This document shows, in pieces, positions 10,864 to 23,800 of a DNA stretch of 64,000 nt (positions within the stretch are counted from its first letter, which is position 1; every line of letters starts with the position of its first letter). The position numbers were made by a program, and so were the translations under genes. The stretch is taken from assembly GCA_949152475.1 (NCBI GenBank), contig OX424555.1, forward strand, positions 56,587,977 to 56,651,976. Reading direction: 5' to 3'. The stretch comes from Terebella lapidaria. Lineage: Eukaryota; Annelida; Polychaeta; Terebellida; Terebellidae. Under the pieces are notes generated by a model. That model saw nothing but the letters and a program-made list of their open reading frames with translations. It had not been told where the DNA came from and did not search any database.

Positions 10864-11520
10864 CCCTGGAACAGGCATGGGGTAATCGTATTCAGTATTC
10901 GTATTCGAATACATTCGAATACATTTTTTTCTGTATTCGTATTCGTATTCGAATACTTTGCAAAAGAATTTAGAGTATTCGTATTCGTATTCGAATACTT
11001 TGGCAAAGTATTCATATTCATGAATACTTTAGATGAATACTTAAGTATATTTGTATTTTTTTTTGCTTGAAATTCAAATCTAGCAATTACAACCAATTGT
11101 TGTACCTGTACATCTGTATAATCATGGTTTCACCACTAGACTGATAATTATGGCCAACAAAGACAACTTCCTGGCACTGTGTGTACATAAGTCAGCCATT
11201 TGTTGTGTTAGCAGAGCCAGAAACTACATGTGTGGAGTATGTTCAATTGATAATATCAGGAATCCAGGATACCATGCAGCAGCAGCTTCCTTCCAGCTGT
11301 GTACTGGACAACACAGTTGGTGTAGTTCCTGGTAGTCTGTTACTACATGAATCAAGCCTGTTAGTCCCATACATGTGTGGCTTACCATTGTGCATTGATT
11401 GTTTGGTTCAGATGTTTTGAGTTTAGTCAAAACAGGGTGGTAAGTGATTATGCAATATCGGTGTGGCAACAGAACTCGTGTGTGTGTGGGAGGGGGGGGG
11501 GGGGGAGGGAGAGAATGCAT

Positions 11521-11618
11521 GTGATCTGGATTGGATAAAAATATTGTGAAAGTGGGAAAGGACCGTATGGTGATCTGGATTGGATAAAAATATTGTGACA
11601 GTGGGAAATGACTGATAT
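11521..11618 (+). repeat. Tandem duplication, 49-bp period, two copies
   Basis: GTGATCTGGATTGGATAAAA occurs at 11521 and again at 11570, each followed by nearly the same continuation. It lies inside the hAT-like element, shortly after a poly-G run at 11488-11508. Confidence 0.9.
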
Positions 11619-11961
11619 CACATGTATAAAGACAGGCTTAGTAACTCTTGCTCTCGATCACATGGAATTTATCAGTGATCAAGGTTGTCTTGCTGAATGC
11701 ACCATGGCCACAAAGACTGCTGTTTTTAGTCATTTCGATATTCCGGAAAATCGTGAAAACAAGTACAAGGCAAAGTGTAAATAATGTGAGCTATCCATTT
11801 CATCAACAGGCAAGACAACATCAAACCTCTTGCTACATGTATGCCTGTATTCTGTATGTGCCCTAGGGCAAATACAGAATTTTTACGTTTTTTGACGTTT
11901 TTCCTGACACATGCATAGGATATAGGTAATAACGTTATTGTCAAATAATACATATATTACA

Positions 11962-12088
11962 CCATGGTTTGATTTATGATGGCCGTTCGTATGGGCCCTG
12001 ACAAGATGTATGATCCCTCGGGCCTACCGGCCTTCGGGCATACATCTTGTCAGGGCCCATACACGGGCCAATATAAAACAAACCATGG
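11962..12088. repeat. Long hairpin nested in the hAT-like element
   Basis: The inner arms are 23 bp and perfectly complementary; they begin TATGGGCCCTGACAAG and meet a loop that is itself GC-rich and partly self-complementary. Outside these, the arms continue imperfectly and finish in CCATGG at both ends (11962-11967 and 12083-12088). The 127-bp unit looks like a small foldback or MITE insertion within the larger transposon. I do not see a clear target duplication. Confidence 0.85.
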
Positions 12089-12363
12089 AATAATATCTAA
12101 GTACATGTACCAATACAGAGTATCTTGTATCATTCCACAATACAAACATGTAGGCCTAAATATAGCCTAATGTAGATTGTAGAACATATATAGGTCCTGA
12201 TGTATTCATGAATACATTCATGAATACTTACCAAAGTATTCGTATTCGTATTCGAATACAGAGCTAACTATGTGTATTCGTATTCGTATTCATACATTTG
12301 TAGAGTATTCGTATTCGTATTTGAATACTTATCTAATGTATTCACCCCATGCCTGCCCTGGAA

Positions 12364-12699
12364 TATGACATGTGATTATCATGATACGTGTAGGTGCGTG
12401 TAGAACAGTGTATGTATAATGGGTGTAATAACCCAGTTATTGCCCGTGAAAGGTTTGTTTTTTGTTAGGGTTTTTTTTCCTAAAAAAAACGGGTTATAAT
12501 TCGTGTGTTCAGTGAACATGACATTTTGAGCTTTCGTTTGTTTTTCATACTCGAATACCTTTAATTGTCATACAGGTGAACATTGAATGGCGCTCACGGG
12601 GACATGTAGGCATATCACCCAAAATATGTAAATACTGTCACTGGTGCACGTCAGTTTCAAGAGCTATTAATTACAATAAATTCACAGAACATAAACTCC
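12364..12699. other. Spacer between the hAT-like element and the duplication array
   Basis: Nothing recognisable. A-rich and T-rich runs flank a short stem (CTAAAAAAAACGGG region near 12480). Confidence 0.4.
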
Positions 12700-15600
12700 G
12701 AATAAACTTCATCGCTGTGAACACCATATATATCTTTTTCTCTCTCTCTTCTTTTCTCCTTAGAATTTCTCACTTTACTTGAGCTCAGTTTGAGAACCAG
12801 TCATGTACTCGTAATTTATCGCTTGCCTGACTTCTTTTACTTTTCTGCCATAATTAGGTCGTATTGTCGGGGCTCTAGTTTGTATATAAAAGAGGCACTG
12901 GTCCTTTAAATTGCGATATTAATAGCCAGTCATTAAAAACGTGCGGGTGTTCGATATGTCACGTGATATCGGAGAAAACAGAAGAAAATCTATGCATGCA
13001 CTCCCCCTTGATAATGGTGTCAAGCCCAGGTCTGAAAGCCAAAAAACCTGACTAATTGTCGTATTCTTCTGTGTAGTAAAGACCTACTGCCACCGCCATG
13101 TGGAAAAAGATTTGCCATTATGTTAAGCAGGAAAATTACAAACGCAACCTTTTAAATAAATCGGGTTAATTTTGCGGATGGTGTCTCTGGTTCGGTTCCA
13201 ATTTGTCGCAAGAATATTAAACGTAGGTTATATGTGGACGTATGATAAAAACCGAACCTGACAGGTTTAAAAAAAATAAAAGTCAACCGGCTTGTGCTTT
13301 TGCTTCATACTAATAACAGAGTTTTGTTTTGTTTTGTTTCGTGGGAACTATTCATTTCTACATGGGTGGAGAATTCAAAAACAGCAGAACATTTGGTGGG
13401 CAATGAAGGAGAAATAAATGCTTTTTGAAGACTTCCTGTCTGGAATGAAACCATTTCAAATTTTAACAATAGTAGACGTTATGGGTTTGGGCATTTACAT
13501 CTCAATTCATAGACGTAGGACGGCCCATTAAATTTGTTGTCTCTATTTTCCGGTTGAAACGGGCGCTTAATATGTTTCCTTACTTGGTAGGCCTACTATC
13601 ACGCGAAATATCTGCTTTAAATATTTGCTTTCCGAAATCAATACCAAAAATATAAAAGCTTGAACAACACAATAACAGTCAACAGAAATATGTCGATTGA
13701 AATATATAAGCAGTTTTCTAATTGATAAATGTGTTTAATTCCCTTGCAACACGACTGAAATCATAAGTACACCTGCATGATGCGAGTCAAGCACCTCAAA
13801 ATGAATTTAATTGGCTATCATTTGGCGACACCTGTGGTTACAACGTGACTTGGGTCCCAAAGATGTGTCCCTCCAGGCGGGCATCAGGCATCAGTATTTC
13901 CTGAAAATTATTATGGTGAATTAATCATTATTCATAACGACTAAATGATGAGGTTGGTTTTCTAATGATATTCAAATCAGCGTAATTGTGATTAACAGTG
14001 ATTTGAATATCACAATAATTACCGTAAGTGAATACCATTTTCACCACACACATTTTTTTAGAACTGAGATCTAGTGCGAAAACAAGATGCGAAACAGAAA
14101 GGCATCAAGGATATATATATATATATGGATACGGTTCCCGAAAGGATCTTCCTTCCCAAAAGTGAAGTAACTCTAGAAGCTCCTCGACTTTCATGAGGGC
14201 GAAATGATCTTCCGATACATCTACTCAGTCTATTCATTGGCTATGTTAATTAGCAAAATGGGATACTTGCACCAGTGCCATAATGAAGATCACACAAGGG
14301 TCTTGTGTGATCTCCGTCTGATACCCCACCTTTGAAGTTAGGCTTGATATGGACTAGGCCATTGGCAGATCTGTAGATCGATACTCAAGTTGCACAGCGT
14401 CAAGGATCATGCAATGCCCATTGTATATGATAAGGGTTCACGGTGACAATCATGGATCGTATATTGAATTAACTAATCGATTTTGTATGTCAAATACACT
14501 TTATACAATCTAGCTCCTGTGTATTACCCAGGTGTCTAATTCGTTTTACCAGGCAGAAATGTAGGAAGTTCAGTTGTTATATTCCCTCTTTTGATAATAT
14601 TGATTGAAAGTTCGGCTTTGGAATCAAACGCTTCAGTAACTTCAAGTCACGAGAACAATCTCATCTAAGTTTATTTCCCCATCGAGACTATAATGGGTTA
14701 TTGCCCATACAGTGTGAAATCTCACATTTCTTTCAAATGGAGCTTGTCACTTGTTGACATACTTAATGGCTATTTAAGACATATAATCTCTGCTATTGAA
14801 TTAGCTGGAAATATCTCCCATTCGTGCATCAAACATTAATGTGAAGACTGCCTTCCGTGTAGCTTCCATGTCAATGATGTCCACTCCAAACTTTTTGGTA
14901 CGTGTAGTTTGCACAAAGTAGATGGATGGTATGTGTAATTGGCTCAATTTCAATCTGAAGACTGAAATGCAGGCTTCAGAACACCATGCTTGACCTCTGT
15001 GATTCCCGGTCGTGATTTCTTGTTTTGAATGATCTGGAATCTATATGCACTAAAAGACTGCTGTTTTTGGGAATAATTTCAAATCAGTGTCTAAATTGAG
15101 ATTGATTTCATTCGGTTATTTATTGATGGAGATCGATAGACTAGTGTGAGCGAAGGCATAATTTGCTACGAGATGTTTACATTGTATTGTAGTATTTGGA
15201 ACATGGTCCTGATGATGAATATTGCATCTTGGTGCATCATTAACTTAAAGCCGATAAACACACAGGACAGTCAGAATGCAATTTCCAATTCATTGATTTC
15301 ATACGTTTCGTAAGGCCATTATTTTTTGAATGATTGTTTTACAAACCCGCCGACTTCACATTTAATTTAAAGAAATAAATTCAACAGTTCCTGTTTTTAT
15401 TTTTATTTTACCCACCGACTGGAAAATAATGCCCTGATAAAAATTTACAGCACCAAAACGATCAGTCTTTCCCTTCATGGTTGTGCAAAGGAATTTAGTG
15501 TCCGTTCACTAATTCAAAGCGATTATATGTCTCACTCTCCCTATCTGTCTGTATATCTGGTTGTCTGTCTGTGCTTGACTATGGCTCTTCTACAATAACT

Positions 15601-18600
15601 TGCTCATAGTTCTCTCCAGATATTACTGACATGTCTCATTTGAATATAACTGGTGATCTGATGATCCATATATTTAGATTATTCAATGATCCATTTCGTT
15701 ACAACTATCATTTATATGTGTACTTTCATAGGTGGATCTAAAAAATTTGAGCCCTTATGTATTCTGTAACTTTTACACTTGAATGGGGTATCTACGCTAA
15801 TTGCAAATTCATTGAAGTTTTTCAGTAAAGACCCACTTTGCATTTAATGCCCTCTTCTGGGAAAACCTTCCATGCATAACAAAGTCAGTATTGTTGACAA
15901 ATTTAAGTCGCCTTACTGGTCAGCACCGACCATGTCCTATGAATATCGATTAGTTTTAGTCATGCTTGATAAAACTATGAAAATTGGAATGCCTTTATAT
16001 GGCAACGTGGGTCTATTTACAGGAAGGCACAAACAATTTGTACCGTTCGATAATGTACCCCATTACTAAGAATTTTGTGGCAAGTACATGATGAAATATT
16101 CAAATGATTCAGGACATGAAATGTGATGAGATTTTCGTTGCTCTTTATCAAAATTACGAACTGCAATGTGTTGGAGTATGATGTTGTTTCCTGATGTCAT
16201 CGCAATGTATTAATTTCAATACATAGAGAGTTGAATTTTTATATTTTACTCACCTAAATACTGTCATTGAAATCAAGCTGAATTTTGGCAAATCCTGTCT
16301 TAGTTGTGTTGCTAGAGAACTGGTAACGATTGTGAAAAAAACGTTTTCCATCTCTATGCCCATACTAAAGGTGAGTTTTGACTATGGGTTTATGCCAAGG
16401 GGTATTTCTGGGCTACATATCAATGCACATGCGAGTTTATGTGCACGAACACGCTGGTAAATTAACGTGTAGGAAATGATCAATTTTTCAGAGTTACACT
16501 TTTTTTATTAGCCCGACCACATATTTTTATTTTTATTTTTATTCCTTCCTACCGACCGACTTGAAATTTTTTAAGAAAAAAAGTTTGTAAAACAATTAAT
16601 AAAAAACGATGGCCTAATTGTTTTGGAGAAATTAGTCATTTCTTCAATGAAAATTGCTGTTTTGACCACAAATACATGTAGTCCAATTGATGTCGACAAA
16701 ATAGCCATTTGATGAAGAAGGGCCTTTTTGACCTTACAAAGTCATCGAATGTCAAAGTCAAGGTTTCAACTGAAATCGCAAATGTATTGCCGTTCGAAAG
16801 TCCCAGGAAGTATATCTGTATCAGTAACGCAGAAGAATAACACATAACCGTGCACAATTCATGACAATTTAAACGTTGTCCTGATCCTTCTAGGGACAAG
16901 ATAAGTGTTTGCGTTCTGTGTTTTCTATTGCATATTGACGCCATTGAGGGGGCATTGGTATGCAAATGTCTATGTCGCTTGGCAGCGAGAAGGGCAATAC
17001 TCAGTCCGGCTAGCGAATGGCTAGCACCACTTGCCCAAGACAGCTGGACATGACACGCTTATGATGGTTTCCCATAGCGCATAAGAAAGATGGGATGTAG
17101 CAAGTGGTACGTGCTTTTGAAATAGCGACACTGGGCAAGACAAAGTGTTACTGGGACTCTACCGAAGTGAGTCAGAAAACTTGCTCTGCCCTCGAGCGTG
17201 TTGATGCCGCGGTGACAATCTCCCGTAATGTTCTGAAATGGAGCGGGAGCCAGTCAAGTGGGCCGTGGAGATAGAGACCCTTGGCCAGACTGGACAGGGA
17301 CTAATGGCAGTAGAGGATGGGGTTATATATGGGGTAGATGTCTGAGGACCTTCCCATCTTCCCACAGTATGGAGTGAATCTGTGGCTAACTCGAGTGATA
17401 GGCACTGGATTGTGGTTATTTTATGGGGTCAGTTTTCTGCACACGCGCCAAATACAACATGAAAGAACGGGCAGTTCAATTCTTCGAGCATATGTCCATT
17501 GCCTCATCTATCACTTTCGAATATTGCAATGAAGGCTTTTAAGAATGTATAGTCGCGAAGATGCTACATGTTAATTGTTGACACTGGTTCCCAAGGGTAC
17601 TAATAACTTCCTCGTCTCAGTCCAAATGCCAGAACACCGAATTGAAAACTATTCCAGACCAGACGACATTGATCACAGCCTGTCGTTTGCCGCTATCGTG
17701 CAGGGTCCGTGATTTTCAAAAATGTCAACCAGCCCGTCAAAACACGGACGATCACGAACGAACGCAGCTACCATGTGGCAAGTGTGGCAAGAAATTCCTG
17801 GGAAAAAAGAACGGCGAATTACCTCGATGTGGAAGAGTCAGTCCATTGTGCGAGGTGAACAGATTTGATATTTGCGGCTCGTTAGCAATCATTGTACTTA
17901 TCTTTGCCACTGCTAATGGGCGTGATGTCCACAGTTTCTGTGAAGCAGCCATAATAGCATGTAATTAATGTTCAGGATACGCACAGAAAAGATAATGCTG
18001 ACAAATGGATTATACTGAAGATGGAGAATGTATATATATGAACTATCACCTCATGCTTTACAAGGTTTTGAGTGTGACGAGATTAAACTTTGGAAAACAC
18101 ATCCGTTCTAGTTTACTGACAATGAATTCACAAAACCAAATAGAATGTTGAATGATGCAAACTACATATTTGATTATGGGTTGTGAGAGCTTACAGCTGC
18201 AATTATAGATCATGAAATGGTACAATATATTTAGCGACACTGTGCACAGGTACATTTAACAGATTTCAGTACACAAATTTGACGCAAGATGGATGACAAT
18301 TTTTGCCTTTAAAAAAAACATGATGACCTGCATAATTGATGACAATTTTTGCGTTTGTACTAGCAAACAAAACATGATAACCTAACATTCATTTTGACTA
18401 TAGTGAGACTAAAATGGTCCTATTTTTCACATTGTCGCCACGTTAATGCAACGATGATATATTACAATTTGTTCAGCAAACATTATGACGTAAGCCGGAT
18501 TTTTAAAACAGCTCAGCAGAATACTCATTTATCAGACAGGACGAGATAATTCAATGACATGGCGAAACAGTTTTACATGCAAATACTCCAGAAAATTAGT

Positions 18601-20839
18601 TTCCCTTCTAAGATTAGGTTAATGGGAAAAGTTGTGCATTACCGACGAAAAAAAGGGTTAATCACAATTTGAAAAAGTGAATGGATTGGCAGATGCTATT
18701 CGCTGAAGAACAGTCTTATAGTTTTTCCTTCAAGCTAAATTGGTGTTAGTTAGTTTAGTGTTTAACTCGAACCCCTGGATTCTTCGCCCTAATATCCAGC
18801 AATATAGCGTTATTAGAAACGATAGACAATGTGTCGAAATAAATTACTACTCCCCTCATGTGGATAACATTGTTGTTAAAATATGCTGTGTATACCAGGT
18901 TTAGCCATGCCACATAACGGTTATTTTGCACAGCAGTATTCGATTTGAATGCATGTAAATTACGCATCGGAGTCATCTAATTCTTCACTCTAGTGCATTA
19001 GAATAGCTAGGTTCCCTGTCATTTTTGTTTTCTCTCACTTCATATGCCTAAAATGCCTTTCTGTCCCCGAACTATGAGATTGGATAACGGACCCTGTTTT
19101 GTTCGCTCGGAATACTTAATACTGGGTATTAATTCTACGTCTATTGCATTACAATAAATGTTCCTGTTACAATAACCACCTATAATACGGAATGCATCAG
19201 AGTAATTGAATGGTTGCTGAAATCTACATGAGTTCTCCAAGGGCTCGCGTGATGTCCAATAATTGCAGTTTTCGCTGACACAGTGAAACACTCATTCCAG
19301 TGAAGTTACGTTATATGCATAGATATACCACTTTGGGAACGAACTAGCGAACATTATGTTATGTTATTGTCACAGTGTGCACTTATACAGGCCAACAATT
19401 GTTGGCTTCCTATTGGTTATTCTGCAAGTTTGATTCTCTTATACTAAATCCTCATACATGTTGGGATACGTGTTTGGAAGACAAATATAAAACTAAACAG
19501 ACGGTTCAATGAACATCTATTCGTCCACATTTACAGCGCTAATTTCTAAAAGCCCATAATAACCATACCCATATTATGGGTATGAAACATGTATCATGTT
19601 ATCAGTATATCTGGAGATGTTTCAAGTCTTTCTATATCTGTTCGCGATGCTGCAAATAGTAGAACCCACAGCACCGTCTATTAGACACGTAATGACGCCC
19701 CTCGTCAAGTCATTTAATTGTCATTTAGGTCAAAACTTTCTAACACCGTGAGGATCCAATGCATCGTCCGAATACAACTCCCGTCAACCAAATATACCAC
19801 GAATTAAACGAGGCGACAGATGAAAATAGCATCTTCTTCTTTGATCCTATTGGATCTCGAATTACATCTCCGATGTCTGCGGAGGTAAATATAAATGTCA
19901 TTCTACATGAATAAGATCTGATGGAGGGAACGACCAAATATATGCGGATTCTGTCCCTATGGAATGCATGGGATGTGAGAACATGCAAGCTGCTCTGTTT
20001 TCATCTCCACATTGTTTTATTGCTTAATATGTTATTTCAAAGCACGGAACAAAACTTTCAAAGCACTGGATGGAAAACTGTCGTTTACACGTGAATCTGA
20101 TTCATAGGAATTACTCCGTTTCATCTGCATCTCAGCGCCATCCAGTAGGAGAAACCAGAATGTCGACTTCAAAGTCTGCTTTAACATAAACACAGCGCGG
20201 GATAAAATGTCACCCGTCTGGGTGCCTGGCCCTATCTGTTAGCAGTGGTATACATGTCTATCCATTTGTTGAACTTTTCCATTACAGTACATGAAAGATA
20301 CATATGTGAAGCAGAAGTTTTAAATAATATTATGCATTGACTGATGTTCTATGTGCGCTGTATATTTATACAAGTTACCATATCAAGATAAAACACACAA
20401 ATAAATATAACTAATGTGCAGTGTCATATGGGCTGTCTCCATTGATCCAATTATATTTTCCTCAAACATTTTGAATTGCTTCAGTAGCCAGTGTAAATCG
20501 CGAAACGTCAATGGCAACGATCCATGTTATATTGCTATTGCCAATGGAAATACCATTGGTTTTCTTGAAATCAGACTTTTTCATTTAACCAATTTAACAG
20601 GACCCTCTTTGAAACCCCATTATTGCTTAGAATAGCATAAGAAAAGTGTAAAGCAATCACAACGACAACTTATAGAAACGTACATTGTCAGCACTAATCG
20701 CAAGTCAAAATATTACACCTTACTTCCTTAAACCTATACACCAAATATTCATATACTTGTCACTATCTTCATTTAAAGAGTCATCCTGTAAAATAAAGGT
20801 CTGTTATCAGACTTTTTACTACATTTTGACTAATTTTAG
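12700..20839 (+). repeat. Duplication array, long unit L1
   Basis: First of three long, diverged copies. Anchors shared with L2 and L3 in the same order and orientation include GGCACTGGTCCTTTAAATTG (12.89 kb), GACACTGGGCAAGACAAAG (17.13 kb), CCGTGATTTTCAAAAATGT (17.71 kb) and, in the shared tail module, GATAAAATGTCACCCGTC (20.20 kb). L1 is about 1.7 kb longer than L2, mostly because of an inverted-repeat insertion at 15.3-16.6 kb. No gene is supported inside. A TATA-like ATATATGGGG lies near 17.3 kb in a segment also present in L3. Boundaries are approximate. Confidence 0.85.
15313..16620. mobile_element. Inverted-repeat insertion specific to unit L1, about 1.3 kb
   Basis: The left end (AAGGCCATTATTTTTTGAAT, then ATTGTTTTACAAAC and a GCCGACTT word) is matched in reverse orientation at the right end (GTTTGTAAAACAATTAAT, then GATGGCCTAA at about 16607-16617). 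The corresponding stretch of unit L3 (about 29.86-29.99 kb) is only about 130 bases long, so the sequence between these ends is absent there. The interior has no recognisable ORF. The target duplication is unclear, so I do not assign a superfamily. Confidence 0.6.
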
Positions 20840-23800
20840 GTCTATGAACGCTATGCAGTCAATTTTGTTTTCCTCTTTTGTTTCATAAAATTTATCACAT
20901 TTCTCGTGCTCATTTCGAAAACAATACGTGTAATATATCATTTCCTGGACTTCTTTCACGTTTTCGCTTTAATTGAGTCGTATTCTTGTTCGTATTTAGG
21001 GGGCACTGGTCCTTTAAATTGCGATATTAATGGCCAGTCATTAAAACGTGCGGGTGTTCGATATGACACGTGATATCAGAAAAAAAGTGAACGAAATCTA
21101 TGCATATACCCCACCCCCCTCCGGATAATGGTGTCAAGCCCAGGTCTGAAAGCCAGAAAATTTGATTGATTGTCGCATCCTTCTGTGTAGTAATGATATT
21201 CTACAACCGGCTTGTGAACAGAATTCTTCAATAGGTTAGGCAGGAAAATTAAAAAGGTAATTATGCAGCAACCTGTTGAATAAATGATAAATCGGGTTAA
21301 TTTCACATATAGTGTCTGTAGTTTGGCTCCAATATATATCACAAGAATATGAGCTGGCATTGTGTGTAGACGAAGATAAAAACTGAACCTGACAGGTTTT
21401 AAAATATATAAAATATAAAATCAACCGACTTGTACTTTGCTTCATAAATGACAAAATAAATGTTTTGTTTTAGTATGTGTCGTGGGAACTAATCATTTTT
21501 ACATGGGCGGAGACTTCTAGAAACAATAAAACATCATTTGGTGAGAAATGTAGCGGAATTAAATGGTTCTTGAAGATTTCCTGTCTGGAATGAAATCATT
21601 TCAAATTCCAACAATAGTAGACGCTATGGGCTTGGGCATACAGTTCTCAATTCATAGACATAGTTTTCTTTGTGTCCATGCCTCAATTCACATCCTGGGG
21701 GAGTCCATTAGAATTGTTTCATGTACGTGGCTAAAATGGACGCTATATATGTATACTTGTGTGGTATTATTGCACGAAATATCTATTTCAGCTATTGTGC
21801 ATTTAAAGGGGAAAATTAATATGTATTACTTTTCTTGTTTTGACAAAAAGTTTGACTCTGCAACTCCTACACTGCTTTCATTGAAGGAATAAATCGCGAT
21901 ATCAAAACTCAAAATCACTCTTCAGTAGCCTTCCATTACATGCTAGATTTTTTTTATTGTCATCAGTAAAATCTTGTATCAAATGGTGATAGGTTGATTC
22001 CTATATTCCAATAACAATATTGAAAAATATAGAAGCTCAAACGATATATTATGAGTCAACAGAGACCTGTTTATGGAATATTTAATCATTTTGCTATCCA
22101 AAAACGTGTTAATTTCTCTCGCTAGATGTCCAAAGTGGTAACACACGTGCATGATTTGAGTCAAGCACTTAATAATGAATATAATTGGATAAAATGTGGT
22201 GATACATGTGGTTACAGAATGACATGGATCCAAATGAATTGTCCTTCCAGGCACACATCACCCTTTTCTATACGATTAGTATAAAAAATAATTATTTATA
22301 GCGCTGACATTTTCAGGTTGTTTTTTTTCTAATGACATTCGAACCAGCGTGATTGTAACTGACAGTGATTTAAATATCATAATAATTTCAGTCATTATTG
22401 CACGGAATTCCCGGAATTGAAAAATAAATGTAGTGCAAAACAACATGTATGAACGAAAGCAATGAGGTTACGATAGTATTATAAAGTTCCCACAAAGGTA
22501 TTCCCCTGAAAGATACGACAAAACCTAATTGTGAAGCACTCCCACTTACAAGTTCAACGTACAAGTTCAACATTAGTTCAACATCGAGGCTATAATGAGC
22601 TATTGCTCATACAGTATGAAATCTCCCATTTAATTCAAATGGTGCTTGTCATATGTTGACATACTTAATGGCTATTTAAGACGTATAATCTACGTTATTG
22701 AATTAGCTGAAAAATCTCCCATTCGTGCATCAACCATTAATGTCAAGACTGTCGTTCTGTGTAGCTTCCATGTCAATGGTGTCCACTCCAAACATGCAGA
22801 AATAAAAGTGTGTGTAATTGGCTTAATTTCAATCTGAAGACATGAAAAGCAGGCTTCCGAATACCATGCTTGACCTCTGATTCTTGATCGTGATTTCTGG
22901 TTTGGCATGATCTGGCATGAATGATATAAAGACTGCTGCTTTGGGATTAACTTCTCGCATAGGACAGCAACACGTAAAATGTCACATGTTTATGCACAAT
23001 TCATGACATTGTAAACGTTCTCTTGATCCTTCTGTGGGGACGAGATAAGTGTTTGTGTTTTGTATTTTCTCCTGCACATTGATGCCATTGGGCGGGCATT
23101 GGTTCGCACGTGTTTATATCACTCGATAGCGAGGAGAGCAATACCCCCATCCGGCCGGCATTCTGGTAGCACCATTAGCTCAAGACAGCTGGATATGACA
23201 TGCTCATAATGGTTTCCACAACTATATATCACATAAAAAAGATGGGATGTGGTAAGTGGTACAGGCTTTTGATAGAGCGACACTGGGCGAGACAAAGTGT
23301 TACTGGAACTCTACTGAAGTGCAGTCAGAACACTTCCTCTCCCCTCGAGCGTGTTAATGCCGCAGTGTAATGTTCTGTAAATGTGGCTGGAGCCAGTCAA
23401 ATGGGCCTTGGAGATAGAGACGATTGGTCAGACTGGTCAGAGGCTAATGGCAAGTGTCCTTGACCAACTCAAGGACAGACACTATTTTATGGGGTCAGTT
23501 TTCTGCGCACTCGCAAAATATAACATAGATGACAGGCAATTTCTATGAATATATACATGTATGCATACAGGGCTGTGTGTCTCATATACCTCAATATTTG
23601 CCATGAGTGTTGTAATAATTACTCAGAATGTTTATTTTCAAATTTGCTTTATTTGAGTTGTTGACACTAGTCCGAGGTAATCGCTTCCTCGCTTCATTCC
23701 AAGTGGCAGGACACCGAATTGAAAACTAATCCAGGAATGCGATCACAGTCTGACAATTGCCGCTGTTGTGCAGGATCCGTGATTTTCAAAAATGTGAACC

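Larger units (their letters stand above)
10872..12355. mobile_element. hAT-like non-autonomous DNA transposon, 1,484 bp
   Basis: The terminal inverted repeats start CAGGCATGGGGT on the left and end ACCCCATGCCTG on the right. The 8-bp sequence CCCTGGAA occurs immediately outside both ends (10864-10871 and 12356-12363). An 8-bp target duplication with CAGG-type ends is diagnostic of the hAT superfamily. Both subterminal regions (to about 11060 on the left, from about 12200 on the right) are packed with GTATTCG and CGAATAC words in both orientations, as expected for transposase-binding repeats. The interior has no recognisable transposase, so this is a non-autonomous copy. Confidence 0.9.

Noticed and set aside
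10842..11096. Minus-strand ORF rich in NTNTN
   Set aside because: It is translation of the TATTCG subterminal repeats of the hAT-like element.
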